From an uncultured Lachnospiraceae bacterium (GTDB lineage: Bacteria; Bacillota; Clostridia; Lachnospirales; Lachnospiraceae), in contig CALGGH010000267.1 in assembly GCA_937916415.1 (NCBI GenBank), positions 1-26,223 on the forward strand: a stretch of 26,223 nt of DNA. The letters are read 5' to 3'. Positions 7,290-15,833 of this stretch are shown piece by piece. The first letter of the stretch is position 1; every line of letters starts with the position of its first letter. The notes beneath the pieces were generated by a model. It was not told the origin of the DNA. It did not search any database and saw only the letters and a program-made list of their open reading frames with translations. The position numbers and the translations under genes are program-made.

Positions 7290-8921
7290 TTATGATAAAA
7301 GTTCCTTCAGGATCATCTCTCCGACGTATAGTCCGTCCATGGCCGCGGAGGTGATGCCGCCCGCATATCCGGCTCCCTCACCGCATGGATACAGGCCCCT
7401 TATGCTCTCGCTCTGTCCGGACTCATTCCTCGTGATCCTGACAGGCGACGAAGTCCTGCTCTCCACTCCCGAAAGGCAGGCATCCGGATGGGCAAATCCG
7501 GGCATATGTCCGTTTATGGACGTCAGGCCCTCCAAAAGATCCCTTCCAAGCGTGCCGGGCAGCAGACCGCATAAATCCGCCCATGCATAGTCACCCTTGG
7601 TCTGCGGCCCAAAATCCGCTTCAAAGTGACCGCACTCAGGCATCGTAAGGGTTTCTCCGAATCCCGCCGCATAATCTCCAAGCCTCTGTACCGGGATGCA
7701 TCCGCCTCCCAATGCATGTGCGCGTCTCTCAAGGTCCCTCTGAAACTCAACCCCGGACAGCACGTCCCTGCCGGGATAATCCTCGGGAGTTACGGTCACG
7801 ATGATGGCGGCATTGGAATTGTCGCCGTTCCGTCCACTGTAGCTCATGCCGTTTATCGCCAGCATCCCCGGCTCCGATGACGCGTTGACCACGTATCCTC
7901 CGGGACACATGCAGAAGCTGTATACGCCCCTTCCTGAGGATGACCTCGCAGTCACCTTGTAAGGCGCGGCAGGCAGCATCTGAGCCATTTTGCCATATTG
8001 CATCTGATCTATGTAACTCCTCGCATGTTCGATGCGCAATCCTACGGCGAAAGCCTTGGATTCCATCTGTATGCCTGATGAATGTAGCATCTCAAAGGTG
8101 TCCCTGGCACTGTGTCCTATCGCGAGAATCACCTGCGAGCATTCTATGAAACGCTCCACGGGTTCTGCGCGTCCGGGTCCGGTACATGCACAGCGTACTC
8201 CAGTAATACGGCCGTCCTCGGCCGCCAGTTCAGTCATGCGCATGTCAAACATGACCTCCGCGCCGCGTTCGCAGACGTATTCGCGAATGTCCCGTATCAC
8301 GCTGCCTAACAGGTCCGTGCCCACGTGCGGCCTGGCATCATGGAGTATCTCCGCGGGGGCTCCGAACTTAACCAGCGTCTCAAGCACAAACCGGCACCTG
8401 CCCGTCCTGTCCTTTATCAGGGTGTTAAGCTTGCCGTCCGAAAAGGCTCCGGCTCCTCCCTCCCCAAACTGCACGTTTACGTCAGGATCGAGCAAGCCTT
8501 TTTCCCAAAAGGCGTCCACCCTGGCCCTGCGTTCCTCCACGGCCGATCCGCGCTCGATTATGATCGGCCGCAGGCCTGCCTCAACACAAAGGTACGCGCA
8601 GAAGATTCCTGCCGGGCCAAAGCCTACGATAACCGGACGTTCATCCGACGAAACCTCAGGAATCCGATATTCGATAGGATGAGCCTCAGTCACGCCGGCC
8701 GGATACTTTTTTTGAAGCAGGCGTTCGCCATGCCTGACGTCGCAGGTGACGCCGTATGCATATCTGACGTTTGTTTTGTCCCTGGCATCAATCGACCTGC
8801 GGTTTACGGTAAGGCTGGTGATCGATTCCACAGGAATGCGCAGAGACCTGGCAACGGCACGCACCAGGTCATCATGATCATGTTTTATCGGCAGTTTTAC
8901 GTTGGCAACGTTAAGCAACAT
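7290..8921 (-). CDS. COG2509-family FAD-dependent oxidoreductase
   Basis: The chosen start (ATG at 8921) gives 543 residues. It begins LLNVANVKLPIKHDHDDL, the usual N-terminal domain of this family, and GGAG lies 9 nt upstream; the open frame runs farther upstream only because it lies over the preceding gene. The dinucleotide-binding motif is VIVGFGPAG (residues 97-105), then NVQFGEGGAGAFSDGKLNT, a family hallmark, and a C-terminal GLYPCGEGAGYAGGITSAAM that closes the FAD site. The reaction is unknown for the family, which NCBI-type annotation calls an uncharacterised FAD-dependent dehydrogenase. It overlaps the end of the HI0933-type gene by 11 bp, so the two flavoproteins are translationally coupled. 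It is the last gene of the long minus-strand run. Confidence 0.9.
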   Translation of the reverse strand: MLLNVANVKLPIKHDHDDLVRAVARSLRIPVESITSLTVNRRSIDARDKTNVRYAYGVTCDVRHGERLLQKKYPAGVTEAHPIEYRIPEVSSDERPVIVGFGPAGIFCAYLCVEAGLRPIIIERGSAVEERRARVDAFWEKGLLDPDVNVQFGEGGAGAFSDGKLNTLIKDRTGRCRFVLETLVKFGAPAEILHDARPHVGTDLLGSVIRDIREYVCERGAEVMFDMRMTELAAEDGRITGVRCACTGPGRAEPVERFIECSQVILAIGHSARDTFEMLHSSGIQMESKAFAVGLRIEHARSYIDQMQYGKMAQMLPAAPYKVTARSSSGRGVYSFCMCPGGYVVNASSEPGMLAINGMSYSGRNGDNSNAAIIVTVTPEDYPGRDVLSGVEFQRDLERRAHALGGGCIPVQRLGDYAAGFGETLTMPECGHFEADFGPQTKGDYAWADLCGLLPGTLGRDLLEGLTSINGHMPGFAHPDACLSGVESRTSSPVRITRNESGQSESIRGLYPCGEGAGYAGGITSAAMDGLYVGEMILKELLS

Positions 8922-10176
8922 ATCCCAAAGCTCCGGCTGCGGCCCTTCCGGCCAGCCATCCGCTGGTCCATGCCCACTGCAGGTTATACCCGCCGCAGGC
9001 TCCGTCCACGTCCAGTATCTCTCCGGCCAGGTACACGCCGGGTGCGCGAACGCACTGCAGGTCATCATCCACCTCGTCAAAATGTACGCCGCCGGAGGTG
9101 ATCTGAGCCTGCTCAAAACCGTAATATGACGTGACGTTAAACGTCAGGTTCTTGAGGGCGTGAACGTAACGCGTCACGTCTCCCTCAACCAGTGAGGCCA
9201 CGCTCTGGCCCGGCCTGATCCCGGCTAAGTCAAACGCATATATCATCAGTTTCTTGTGAACCATTCCGGTAAAAAAGACGTCTGCATCCATGTCCTGCAT
9301 AAGAGGCTGATACAGCCTGGATATGATCCGGTCACGGATCTCGCCCTCGCTCATCTCCGGAACAAGATCCAGGATGATCCTGACGTAACGGCCCCCGTCC
9401 ATGGCCCTGACCAGTTCCCCGCTAACGTTAAACACCGGTATCCCGGAGATCCCGTCCCTGGTAAACTGGATCTCGCCGCGATCTGAAACAGTCTTTAGGT
9501 CCCGTACGGCTGCGTCGGATATTATGCCCTTGACCTCTCCCTTGGCCCTGACTCCGAACAGTGAGGCGATCTTTTTTTCACTGACCACGAGCTTGGTCAG
9601 TGCCGGGAGCGGCCTTATCACGTCCAGTCCCATGTCTGATGCAATCTTAAATCCGGATCCGTCAGATCCGGTTTCCGGTGAGGTGCTTCCTCCGGTGCAG
9701 ATTATGACCTTGCGGGCACTGATCCTGCGTCCAACCGTGAAGTCACCGTCCCTGCCGCGTACGTCCTCGGCCTTTGATCGGCAAAACACGTCCACGCCGC
9801 GGGCACCGACCGAGCTCCTGAGCACGTCCAAAACAGCCGAAGACTGCTCGGAATAAGGGTATGCATAGCCGTCCCTTTCACGGATCATGAGTCCAAGCCC
9901 TTCAAAAAGCCTGAACGTCTCGTCGGTTCCAAACCTCCCAATGAAAGAAGCGATCCTCGAGGTGCCGGACCCATGATAGGCCCCCGGGTCGATCGGAACG
10001 TGGCTTAGGTTACACCTGCCGTTTCCGGTCTTTAGGATCTTACGCCCTACCCTGTCTCCGCTTTCCAGCAGGCAGGTCGTTGCTCCCGCCCCGGCTGCCG
10101 CAATGGCGGCCATCATTCCGCTGGCACCGGCTCCTATGACGCATACGTCGTACTTGGCCCCAGACTCACTGCCCAT
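8911..10176 (-). CDS. HI0933-family (YhiN/BaiN-like) flavoprotein
   Basis: The 421-residue protein opens with a classic FAD-binding Rossmann motif (VCVIGAGASGMMAAIAAAG) followed by DRVGRKILKTGNGRCNLSH, the signature of the HI0933/YhiN family. The C terminus (APGVYLAGEILDVDGACGGY, then NLQWAWTSGWLAG) is equally typical. Members are often annotated aminoacetone oxidase-like; one branch (BaiN) has been linked to reduction of bile-acid intermediates in gut clostridia, but I cannot assign that here. The start ATG shares one base with the stop of the upstream flippase gene (TGATG at 10174-10178) and has GGAG upstream. It overlaps the next flavoprotein gene by 11 bp. Confidence 0.92.
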   Translation of the reverse strand: MGSESGAKYDVCVIGAGASGMMAAIAAAGAGATTCLLESGDRVGRKILKTGNGRCNLSHVPIDPGAYHGSGTSRIASFIGRFGTDETFRLFEGLGLMIRERDGYAYPYSEQSSAVLDVLRSSVGARGVDVFCRSKAEDVRGRDGDFTVGRRISARKVIICTGGSTSPETGSDGSGFKIASDMGLDVIRPLPALTKLVVSEKKIASLFGVRAKGEVKGIISDAAVRDLKTVSDRGEIQFTRDGISGIPVFNVSGELVRAMDGGRYVRIILDLVPEMSEGEIRDRIISRLYQPLMQDMDADVFFTGMVHKKLMIYAFDLAGIRPGQSVASLVEGDVTRYVHALKNLTFNVTSYYGFEQAQITSGGVHFDEVDDDLQCVRAPGVYLAGEILDVDGACGGYNLQWAWTSGWLAGRAAAGALGYVA

Positions 10177-11774
10177 CAGTACACTCCGATCTCCTGGCCT
10201 ATCTTGACGAACATCTGGCCAAAAAGTTTTTTGCTCATTGCAGATGCAGAAACCACCCGCAGGAACATGCAGGCTACGTTATATGCAAACCAGGCAGGTA
10301 TGACGCAGATGATCAGCGTAAGCACTCCGCCAAGGGCACTGAACAGCGGCGTGCTGATCATCCTGATGGCCAGTCCCAGCAGCCCCGCAACCACCAGCGG
10401 AAGCAGTACGGTCCAAACCACCCTGAACCTGATCCTGTAATTACGATACAGGATTATGAAGCAGACAAGCGCACACAGCGCATAGTCGATCATTATCCCC
10501 ATGACTGCACCGGTCAGGCCGCCATCCCTCTTAAACATCAGGACAAAGGTCACTGACGCTCCGACGATCAGCGCCAGGAAACTGATGACCAGCATCTCCT
10601 TGTTGTATCCCAGCCTGATGAGAGCCGAAACGAACGCATGCATGACCCCATACAGAATGATTACCGCACTGCCAATCGTAAAGAGCTGTATCACCGTCGT
10701 CTGCCTGCCGGTAAAGATGGTCGATACGATGACCGTGGCAAGCATCGTGACAAAGATCACCGCCGGAATGGCAAAATACGTAACCCTGGCGAACATCCTC
10801 GTGATCCGGTCGGCAACCAGCTGATTGTCCGACTCCGAAGCCGCAGCGACTATTCCGTTCATCGATCCCTGTACGGATATGATCGACAGTACTGACAAAA
10901 TGCTGATGATCGACACGTACTTGGAATAAAACGCTCCGACCGCTTCGCCCACGTCGCTCATGCCTGCAGAGACTCCGTATTTGCGGAAAAGGATCAGCGC
11001 AAGCAATATCGGCGCATGAATGATGAATTCCTGAACTCCATTGGCAAAAATGCCTCCGAAGAACCTGCCCATGACGTCGGACAGGTGTTCATGCCTCCTG
11101 CTTTCCTCGGTCCTCATCAGATGCCTGAAGGTGCGCTGATAAATGATCGTCATGGCCGACAGCAGGATCAGGGTGATAACCTCGGCAATGCATATCCCCA
11201 TCATCGCTCCAATGGCTCCGTACATCGCGCTTACGTCTTCATTTCTGAGAAGTGCGGCAATGTTAAGGCCGTACCTGTGGCCCAGGATCGATCCGGCCAG
11301 CATGCCCAGTCCGGACGTCACGCCGTATATGATCTCTCCTATGACCGTGGCCCTGTTATTATCGGTGCCGGACAGGTATCCGATGTTCAGGTTGATGAAC
11401 ACTGACAAAAAAAGCGCGGGGCCGATGAATACGTAAATAAGTGAGGTTCCGCCGCCGCTAAATATCCTGCCGCACATGGGAACGATCACGCACGTGTTTA
11501 ACAGCAGCAGAACAAACGCGGCTATGAAAGCATATCTTTTGCCCAGCGTAAATACCTGAGACGCGTTGGTGTACTGATTGCGGCGTATTCGGTCACGCAT
11601 GAGTCCGCGCATGGTAACGGTCAGCCCCGCCCCCGCGAGCAGGGACAGACACCAAAAGATCTCAAGCGTTCCTGACAGGTATCCGCATCCGTTGTCACCT
11701 ATGACGCGTGACGTCGGGATCATGAATATCATCAGCGCCGTCCATACGTATAACAGTCTGTCTCTGTTGAACAT
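10176..11774 (-). CDS. MOP-superfamily membrane flippase/efflux transporter (MATE or polysaccharide-flippase type)
   Basis: The 532-residue protein is strongly hydrophobic with roughly 13-14 membrane segments, in two similar halves joined by a basic loop (YQRTFRHLMRTEESRRHEHL). The layout fits the MOP superfamily (MATE drug exporters, MurJ and Wzx/SpoVB lipid-linked sugar flippases). I do not see residues that fix the subfamily. Stretches such as GAGLTVTMRGLMRDRIRRNQ and SALIRLGYNKEML resemble MATE-type proteins of Clostridia. The ATG at 11774 follows the ybeY stop after one base, with GAGGGAA supplied by the ybeY 3' end. In many Firmicutes dgkA/era follow ybeY; here this transporter and two flavoproteins do. 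Substrate unknown. Confidence 0.75.
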   Translation of the reverse strand: MFNRDRLLYVWTALMIFMIPTSRVIGDNGCGYLSGTLEIFWCLSLLAGAGLTVTMRGLMRDRIRRNQYTNASQVFTLGKRYAFIAAFVLLLLNTCVIVPMCGRIFSGGGTSLIYVFIGPALFLSVFINLNIGYLSGTDNNRATVIGEIIYGVTSGLGMLAGSILGHRYGLNIAALLRNEDVSAMYGAIGAMMGICIAEVITLILLSAMTIIYQRTFRHLMRTEESRRHEHLSDVMGRFFGGIFANGVQEFIIHAPILLALILFRKYGVSAGMSDVGEAVGAFYSKYVSIISILSVLSIISVQGSMNGIVAAASESDNQLVADRITRMFARVTYFAIPAVIFVTMLATVIVSTIFTGRQTTVIQLFTIGSAVIILYGVMHAFVSALIRLGYNKEMLVISFLALIVGASVTFVLMFKRDGGLTGAVMGIMIDYALCALVCFIILYRNYRIRFRVVWTVLLPLVVAGLLGLAIRMISTPLFSALGGVLTLIICVIPAWFAYNVACMFLRVVSASAMSKKLFGQMFVKIGQEIGVY

Positions 11775-11775
11775 T

Positions 11776-12273
11776 CTATTCCCTCGTAATTCCCAAATTG
11801 CTTAACGTGGTCTCCTGTTTGGTTTCCATGACGCGGGCTTCATCCTCCGTCATATGGTCATATCCGCAGAGGTGATACAGGCTGTGAGCCACGAGAAACG
11901 CGAATTCCCTCAGCTCCCCATGACCGTATTCCCCGGCCTGGCTGCGTACCCTGTCGGCATTGATTACTATGTCGCCGAGTATGAGTTCTCCGGTCTCGGG
12001 ATCAAACAGGGATACGTCCGAATCGTCGATCTGGTCAAAATCCCCCTCCCTGATCTCAAGCGCAGGAAACGAAAGGACGTCGGTGGTATCGTCCACGTTC
12101 CTGTATTCAAGGTTCAGGCCGTGCACTTCCTCATCATGAGTCACGGTAAGGTTTACGAATGCCTCATAAGGACAGCCCTCCGCATCCATGACCGCCGCGA
12201 GAAGGTCATCCATGACTTTCTTCGGATCGAAATCAAACCTTACGTCATCATCAACGTCAACGTAGGAAGTCAT
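11776..12273 (-). CDS. ybeY: Endoribonuclease YbeY, rRNA maturation factor
   Basis: The 165-residue protein has the UPF0054 signature: ILGDIVINADRV and then HSLYHLCGYDHM, giving the HxxxHxxxxxH zinc triad expected of this metal-dependent RNase. YbeY acts in 16S rRNA 3' end processing and ribosome quality control. NLEYRNVDDTTDVLSFP is another family stretch. The N terminus (SYVDVDDDVRFDFD) is acidic. The gene overlaps the upstream HD-like gene by 17 bp and sits behind phoH, the conserved Firmicutes order phoH - pgpH - ybeY. Confidence 0.95.
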   Translation of the reverse strand: MTSYVDVDDDVRFDFDPKKVMDDLLAAVMDAEGCPYEAFVNLTVTHDEEVHGLNLEYRNVDDTTDVLSFPALEIREGDFDQIDDSDVSLFDPETGELILGDIVINADRVRSQAGEYGHGELREFAFLVAHSLYHLCGYDHMTEDEARVMETKQETTLSNLGITRE

Positions 12274-13453
12274 AGTACAGCTTTTCCTCCATAAAGACCT
12301 TCTTCATGCGTTCATATTGCCCAAGCGTGATGTCACTGTCGTTAAACAGCCCCACTTCATGCCGCTGCTTGAATATGGTCTCGGCAAGCATCGGATAGTC
12401 CAGCTTCATCTCCTTGTTCTTGGCAAAAAGATACTGCACGGAGCTGACCATGCACTCGCACATGTACAGCACGACCGTCTCGGCCCGCTTCATGGGGACG
12501 GAGTCATCCTCAAATTCCCGCAGTATGTCCATCACGACTTCGGGAATGTTGCTCTCCTGACATATCATCCTGGTGTTTTCCCAGTTATATGCCCCCCCGA
12601 TGACTCCTATCCTGTGATACAGGCCTGCGCACTTGACCACGTCCGTGTCAAGTCCGATCGCGGCGGATACCCTGTCACAAAAATAAACCACGTGCACGGT
12701 CTTCTGATAATCCGCGGGCGAAATGTTTTTGAGCTTGGTCAGAAGCATGCACTCGGGATCGTTAAGTTCCAGATAGTTGTCCTTTTGCCTGAAAATGACC
12801 TTGGCCGAATACAGCTTCAGCAAAAAAAGCATCAATATCAGCGTGATCGTGACATTGACGACCGGATAAACCAGCAGCTCTATGCTGATCGTGCTGGCAG
12901 AGGTCACTATCGTTACGGAGAGGCCGATCAAAAGGAACAGCTCCGTGATGAAAACCGGCAGGGTGGTCTTGAATTCCTCGTCAATGTTGGCAACAAGCAC
13001 GGATGCCGCGATACCCACGAAAAGATACGTGAACACGTAAGCGTATGCGGCCGCACCTCCTCCGACTGCCGCCATGAACAGCACGACGCCTGACGCGACT
13101 ATGCCCGTAGGTATGTTGGACAATATGGTCAGCAGCACGAAGACTATGACCATGGGCCAGGCTGCTGTCGGCATGGCCGGCAGGATCACGCATCCCGCAC
13201 AGCACGTCATGAATGCGCCAAAAAAAAGCCCCGGATGCTCCCTGTTGCTCCCGAAGAGCCTGTCATATGCCGCTCCGGCATTGAACGAAAAAATGGTTAC
13301 CATCAGTCCGATCATGACCAGGCACGCCATCTGGATCGCTGCCGTTTCGGGTACGTCATATATGATCCACAGACCCGCGCAAGCGCCCAGGCATACCGCA
13401 AACAGAGCGACGTACAGCGGCGTTTTTTTTATTTTGTCAGAGTTTCCCTTCAT
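12257..13453 (-). CDS. 7TM protein with degenerate PgpH-type HD domain
   Basis: The 398-residue protein has seven or eight membrane segments in residues 12-212 and a cytoplasmic C-terminal domain (about 225-398). That domain follows PgpH (7TM-HD c-di-AMP phosphodiesterase): SAAIGLDTDVVKCAGLYH, an ENxx segment, IPEVVMDILREF, and a C-terminal DSDITLGQYERMKKVF like the DLTLKDL stretch of PgpH. The metal-binding set is broken: H254 and H280 remain, but the HD aspartate is R281 (HRIG instead of HDIG), the HHG pair is replaced by F314-E315, and the last Asp is E333. The extracellular 7TMR-HDED domain of normal PgpH, several hundred residues, is missing. It occupies the pgpH position between phoH and ybeY. 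I infer a catalytically dead sensor or scaffold; binding of c-di-AMP is possible but unproven. Confidence 0.75.
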   Translation of the reverse strand: MKGNSDKIKKTPLYVALFAVCLGACAGLWIIYDVPETAAIQMACLVMIGLMVTIFSFNAGAAYDRLFGSNREHPGLFFGAFMTCCAGCVILPAMPTAAWPMVIVFVLLTILSNIPTGIVASGVVLFMAAVGGGAAAYAYVFTYLFVGIAASVLVANIDEEFKTTLPVFITELFLLIGLSVTIVTSASTISIELLVYPVVNVTITLILMLFLLKLYSAKVIFRQKDNYLELNDPECMLLTKLKNISPADYQKTVHVVYFCDRVSAAIGLDTDVVKCAGLYHRIGVIGGAYNWENTRMICQESNIPEVVMDILREFEDDSVPMKRAETVVLYMCECMVSSVQYLFAKNKEMKLDYPMLAETIFKQRHEVGLFNDSDITLGQYERMKKVFMEEKLYYDFLR

Positions 13454-14418
13454 TTGGGTTTCCTGCGTTCGTATTCATCATAAGCCCTGACTATTCTCTG
13501 AACGAGCGGATGTCTGACCACGTCCTTGGAAGTCAGGTTGCAAAAGGCTATGCCGTCTATGTTCTTCAGAACCCTGACGGCCACGTCGAGTCCCGACTTG
13601 GCATCAGGAGGCAGGTCCTTTTGGGTGGCGTCTCCGGTCACTATTACCTTGGAGCCAAACCCGATCCTGGTCAGGAACATCTTCATCTGGGCAGGAGTCG
13701 TGTTCTGAGCCTCATCCAGTATGATGTATGCGTTGTCGAGCGTCCTTCCCCTCATGTAAGCCAGGGGAGCAACCTCAATGAGGCCCTTTTCCATGTTTTT
13801 GAGAAAGGCTTCCGCACCCATGATCTGATAAAGCGCGTCGTAAAGCGGGCGCAGGTACGGATCCACCTTTGACTGCAGGTCTCCGGGCAGGAAGCCAAGC
13901 TTTTCGCCCGCCTCGATCGCCGGCCTGGTGAGTATTATGCGCGAGACCTCGTCATTTTTGAAGGCCGATATGGCCATGGCCATCGCAAGATAGGTTTTGC
14001 CGGTTCCCGCAGGGCCTAAGCCAAACACGATCATGTTGTCCCGGATCGCGTCCACGTATTCCTTCTGACCGAGGGTCTTTGGCTTGACCGGCTTGCCCTG
14101 GGTGGTGTGACATATGCAGTCTGCATCGATCCTGGTCAGGACGTCGCTCTGATCCTCACGCCCCATCTCGATCGCATAGTTTACGTTCTGCTCCTCCAGG
14201 TCATGGCCTCTCTCCGACAGCGCAATGAGATCCTTAATGACGGCCATGGCGCGAACGACCTGAGGTTCGGAAGCTCCCGATACCTTGACCTGTCCGTTCC
14301 TGTCAACCACGTCCACCCTAAAATCCTGTTCAATCTTGCGGATGTATTGGTCATGCTCTCCGAAGAGGTTCTTGAGATCCTCAACGGAGGCAGACAGTTC
14401 CCTTGAATAAATAGCCAA
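13450..14418 (-). CDS. phoH: PhoH family P-loop ATPase, TTG start
   Basis: The 322-residue protein has a KH-like N-terminal region and a PhoH ATPase domain: Walker A GPAGTGKT (residues 135-142), RPAIEAGEKLGFLPGDL, and Walker B AYIILDEAQNTTPAQMKMFL followed by VTGDATQKDLP. PhoH/YbeZ proteins are RNA-linked ATPases that often work with YbeY, encoded two genes downstream. The frame has no ATG or GTG near its start; TTG at 14416-14418 follows AAAGGG (14424-14429) at about 5 nt and yields the normal N terminus AIYSREL. The gene lies 12 bp behind nfnB and ends in an ATGA overlap with the HD-like gene. Confidence 0.94.
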   Translation of the reverse strand: MAIYSRELSASVEDLKNLFGEHDQYIRKIEQDFRVDVVDRNGQVKVSGASEPQVVRAMAVIKDLIALSERGHDLEEQNVNYAIEMGREDQSDVLTRIDADCICHTTQGKPVKPKTLGQKEYVDAIRDNMIVFGLGPAGTGKTYLAMAMAISAFKNDEVSRIILTRPAIEAGEKLGFLPGDLQSKVDPYLRPLYDALYQIMGAEAFLKNMEKGLIEVAPLAYMRGRTLDNAYIILDEAQNTTPAQMKMFLTRIGFGSKVIVTGDATQKDLPPDAKSGLDVAVRVLKNIDGIAFCNLTSKDVVRHPLVQRIVRAYDEYERRKPK

Positions 14419-14423
14419 TTTTA

Positions 14424-14429
14424 CCCTTT
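14424..14429 (-). promoter_or_regulatory. Ribosome binding site fixing the phoH TTG start
   Basis: The minus strand reads AAAGGGTAAAATTG: an AAAGGG purine block followed, after five bases, by TTG at 14418. It sits in the 12-bp gap between nfnB and phoH and is the only start signal available for phoH. Confidence 0.6.
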
Positions 14430-14430
14430 C

Positions 14431-15819
14431 TCACCTGTTCTTCAGATACTCGTCAATGCCCTTTGCGGCAGCCTTGCCGGCGCCCATGGCCAGGATGACG
14501 GTGGCGGCTCCGGTCACGGCATCTCCGCCTGCGTATACGCCCTCCCTGGTGGTGGCTCCGTTTTCCTCATCTGCCACGATGCACTTCCACTTGTTGGTTT
14601 CGAGGCCCTCCGTGGTGGATGAGATCAGCGGATTGGGAGACGTGCCCAGGGACATGATCACCGCATCCGCTTCCATCACGAATTCCGAATCAGGGATCAC
14701 GACGGGACGCCTTCTTCCGCTCTCGTCAGGCTCGCCCAGTTCCATCCTGACGCATTTCATGCCGGTCACCCAGCCCTTCTCGTCGGAAAGTATCTCCGTA
14801 GGATTGGTAAGCAGGTCGAATATGATGCCCTCTTCCCTGGCATGATGAACCTCTTCAACCCTGGCCGGCAGCTCTTCCTCGCTCCTGCGATAGACGATAT
14901 GCACCTCAGCGCCCAGCCTGAGTGCGGTACGGGCCGCATCCATGGCCACGTTTCCTCCGCCGACCACGGCGACCTTGCGTCCCTTGTAAATGGGAGTGTC
15001 GGCATCTTCCTTAAATGACTTCATGAGGTTCGACCTGGTCAGGTATTCGTTTGCCGAGAAAACACCGCTGGACTGTTCGCCGGGTATGTTCATGAACTTG
15101 GGCAGGCCCGCCCCCGATCCGATGAACACGGCTTCAAATCCCTCATCCATCAGCTCGTCTATGGATACGGTCTTGCCTATCACCACGTTGGTCTCCATCT
15201 TTACGCCGAGACTCTTGACGTTCTCAATCTCCTTTAATACCACTGCATCCTTGGGAAGACGGAATTCAGGGATCCCGTACACCAGCACTCCGCCGGGTTC
15301 ATGAAGAGCCTCAAAGATCATAACCTCATATCCCAGCCTGGCCAGGTCGCCCGCGCATGTCAGTCCCGCGGGACCTGAGCCTATCACTGCCACCTTCTTG
15401 CCGTTACTCTCTGCCGCTCCGGCAGGATGAATCCCGTTTTCCATGGCCCAGTCAGCCACGAATCTCTCCAGCTTGCCTATTGAGACCGCATCTCCCTTGA
15501 AGCCCCTTATGCATTTGCCTTCACACTGTGTTTCCTGCGGGCACACGCGTCCGCAGACTGCAGGCAGTGAGGAAGACCGTGAGATGATCTGGTAAGCCTC
15601 CTCGTAGTTTTTGTTCTTTACCTGCTCTATGAATCCGGGAATGTTGATGGACACGGGGCAGCCCTTCACGCACTGGGCGTTCATGCAGTTGAGGCATCTG
15701 CCAGCCTCGCATACGGCCTCTTCCTCGTTATATCCGTAACATACCTCATCAAAATTACGTGCCCTTACCTCAGGCTCCTGTTCCCTGACGGGTACCCTGG
15801 TATTTACGTCCGTAGTCAT
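14431..15819 (-). CDS. nfnB: NfnB, large subunit of NADH-dependent ferredoxin:NADP+ oxidoreductase (GltA-like)
   Basis: The 462-residue protein is a glutamate-synthase-small-subunit-type flavoprotein. The N-terminal Cys clusters for two [4Fe-4S] centres are visible (Cys37, 42, 45, 50, 54 and Cys89, 93, 99, 103). An FAD motif VIGSGPAGLTCAG follows (146-157), then an NADP(H) site with VAVVGGGNVAMDAARTAL. The end (GVYAGGDAVTGAATVILAMG) completes the FAD fold. In clostridia, paired with NfnA, it bifurcates electrons from NADPH between ferredoxin and NAD+, or the reverse. Because nfnA directly precedes it, with GGAGG 9 nt before the ATG, I prefer NfnB to a stand-alone glutamate synthase subunit; no large GltB subunit is present. 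Often mis-annotated gltA. Confidence 0.9.
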   Translation of the reverse strand: MTTDVNTRVPVREQEPEVRARNFDEVCYGYNEEEAVCEAGRCLNCMNAQCVKGCPVSINIPGFIEQVKNKNYEEAYQIISRSSSLPAVCGRVCPQETQCEGKCIRGFKGDAVSIGKLERFVADWAMENGIHPAGAAESNGKKVAVIGSGPAGLTCAGDLARLGYEVMIFEALHEPGGVLVYGIPEFRLPKDAVVLKEIENVKSLGVKMETNVVIGKTVSIDELMDEGFEAVFIGSGAGLPKFMNIPGEQSSGVFSANEYLTRSNLMKSFKEDADTPIYKGRKVAVVGGGNVAMDAARTALRLGAEVHIVYRRSEEELPARVEEVHHAREEGIIFDLLTNPTEILSDEKGWVTGMKCVRMELGEPDESGRRRPVVIPDSEFVMEADAVIMSLGTSPNPLISSTTEGLETNKWKCIVADEENGATTREGVYAGGDAVTGAATVILAMGAGKAAAKGIDEYLKNR

Positions 15820-15833
15820 CAGTCAGATCCTCC

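Noticed and set aside
8922..9116. 65-codon N-terminal extension of the COG2509 flavoprotein
   Set aside because: It overlaps the 3' end of the HI0933-type gene in another frame; the normal family N terminus and a Shine-Dalgarno site place the start at 8921.
14431..15819. Stand-alone glutamate synthase small subunit (GltD)
   Set aside because: The adjacent nfnA gene and absence of a large GltB subunit fit the Nfn complex better.
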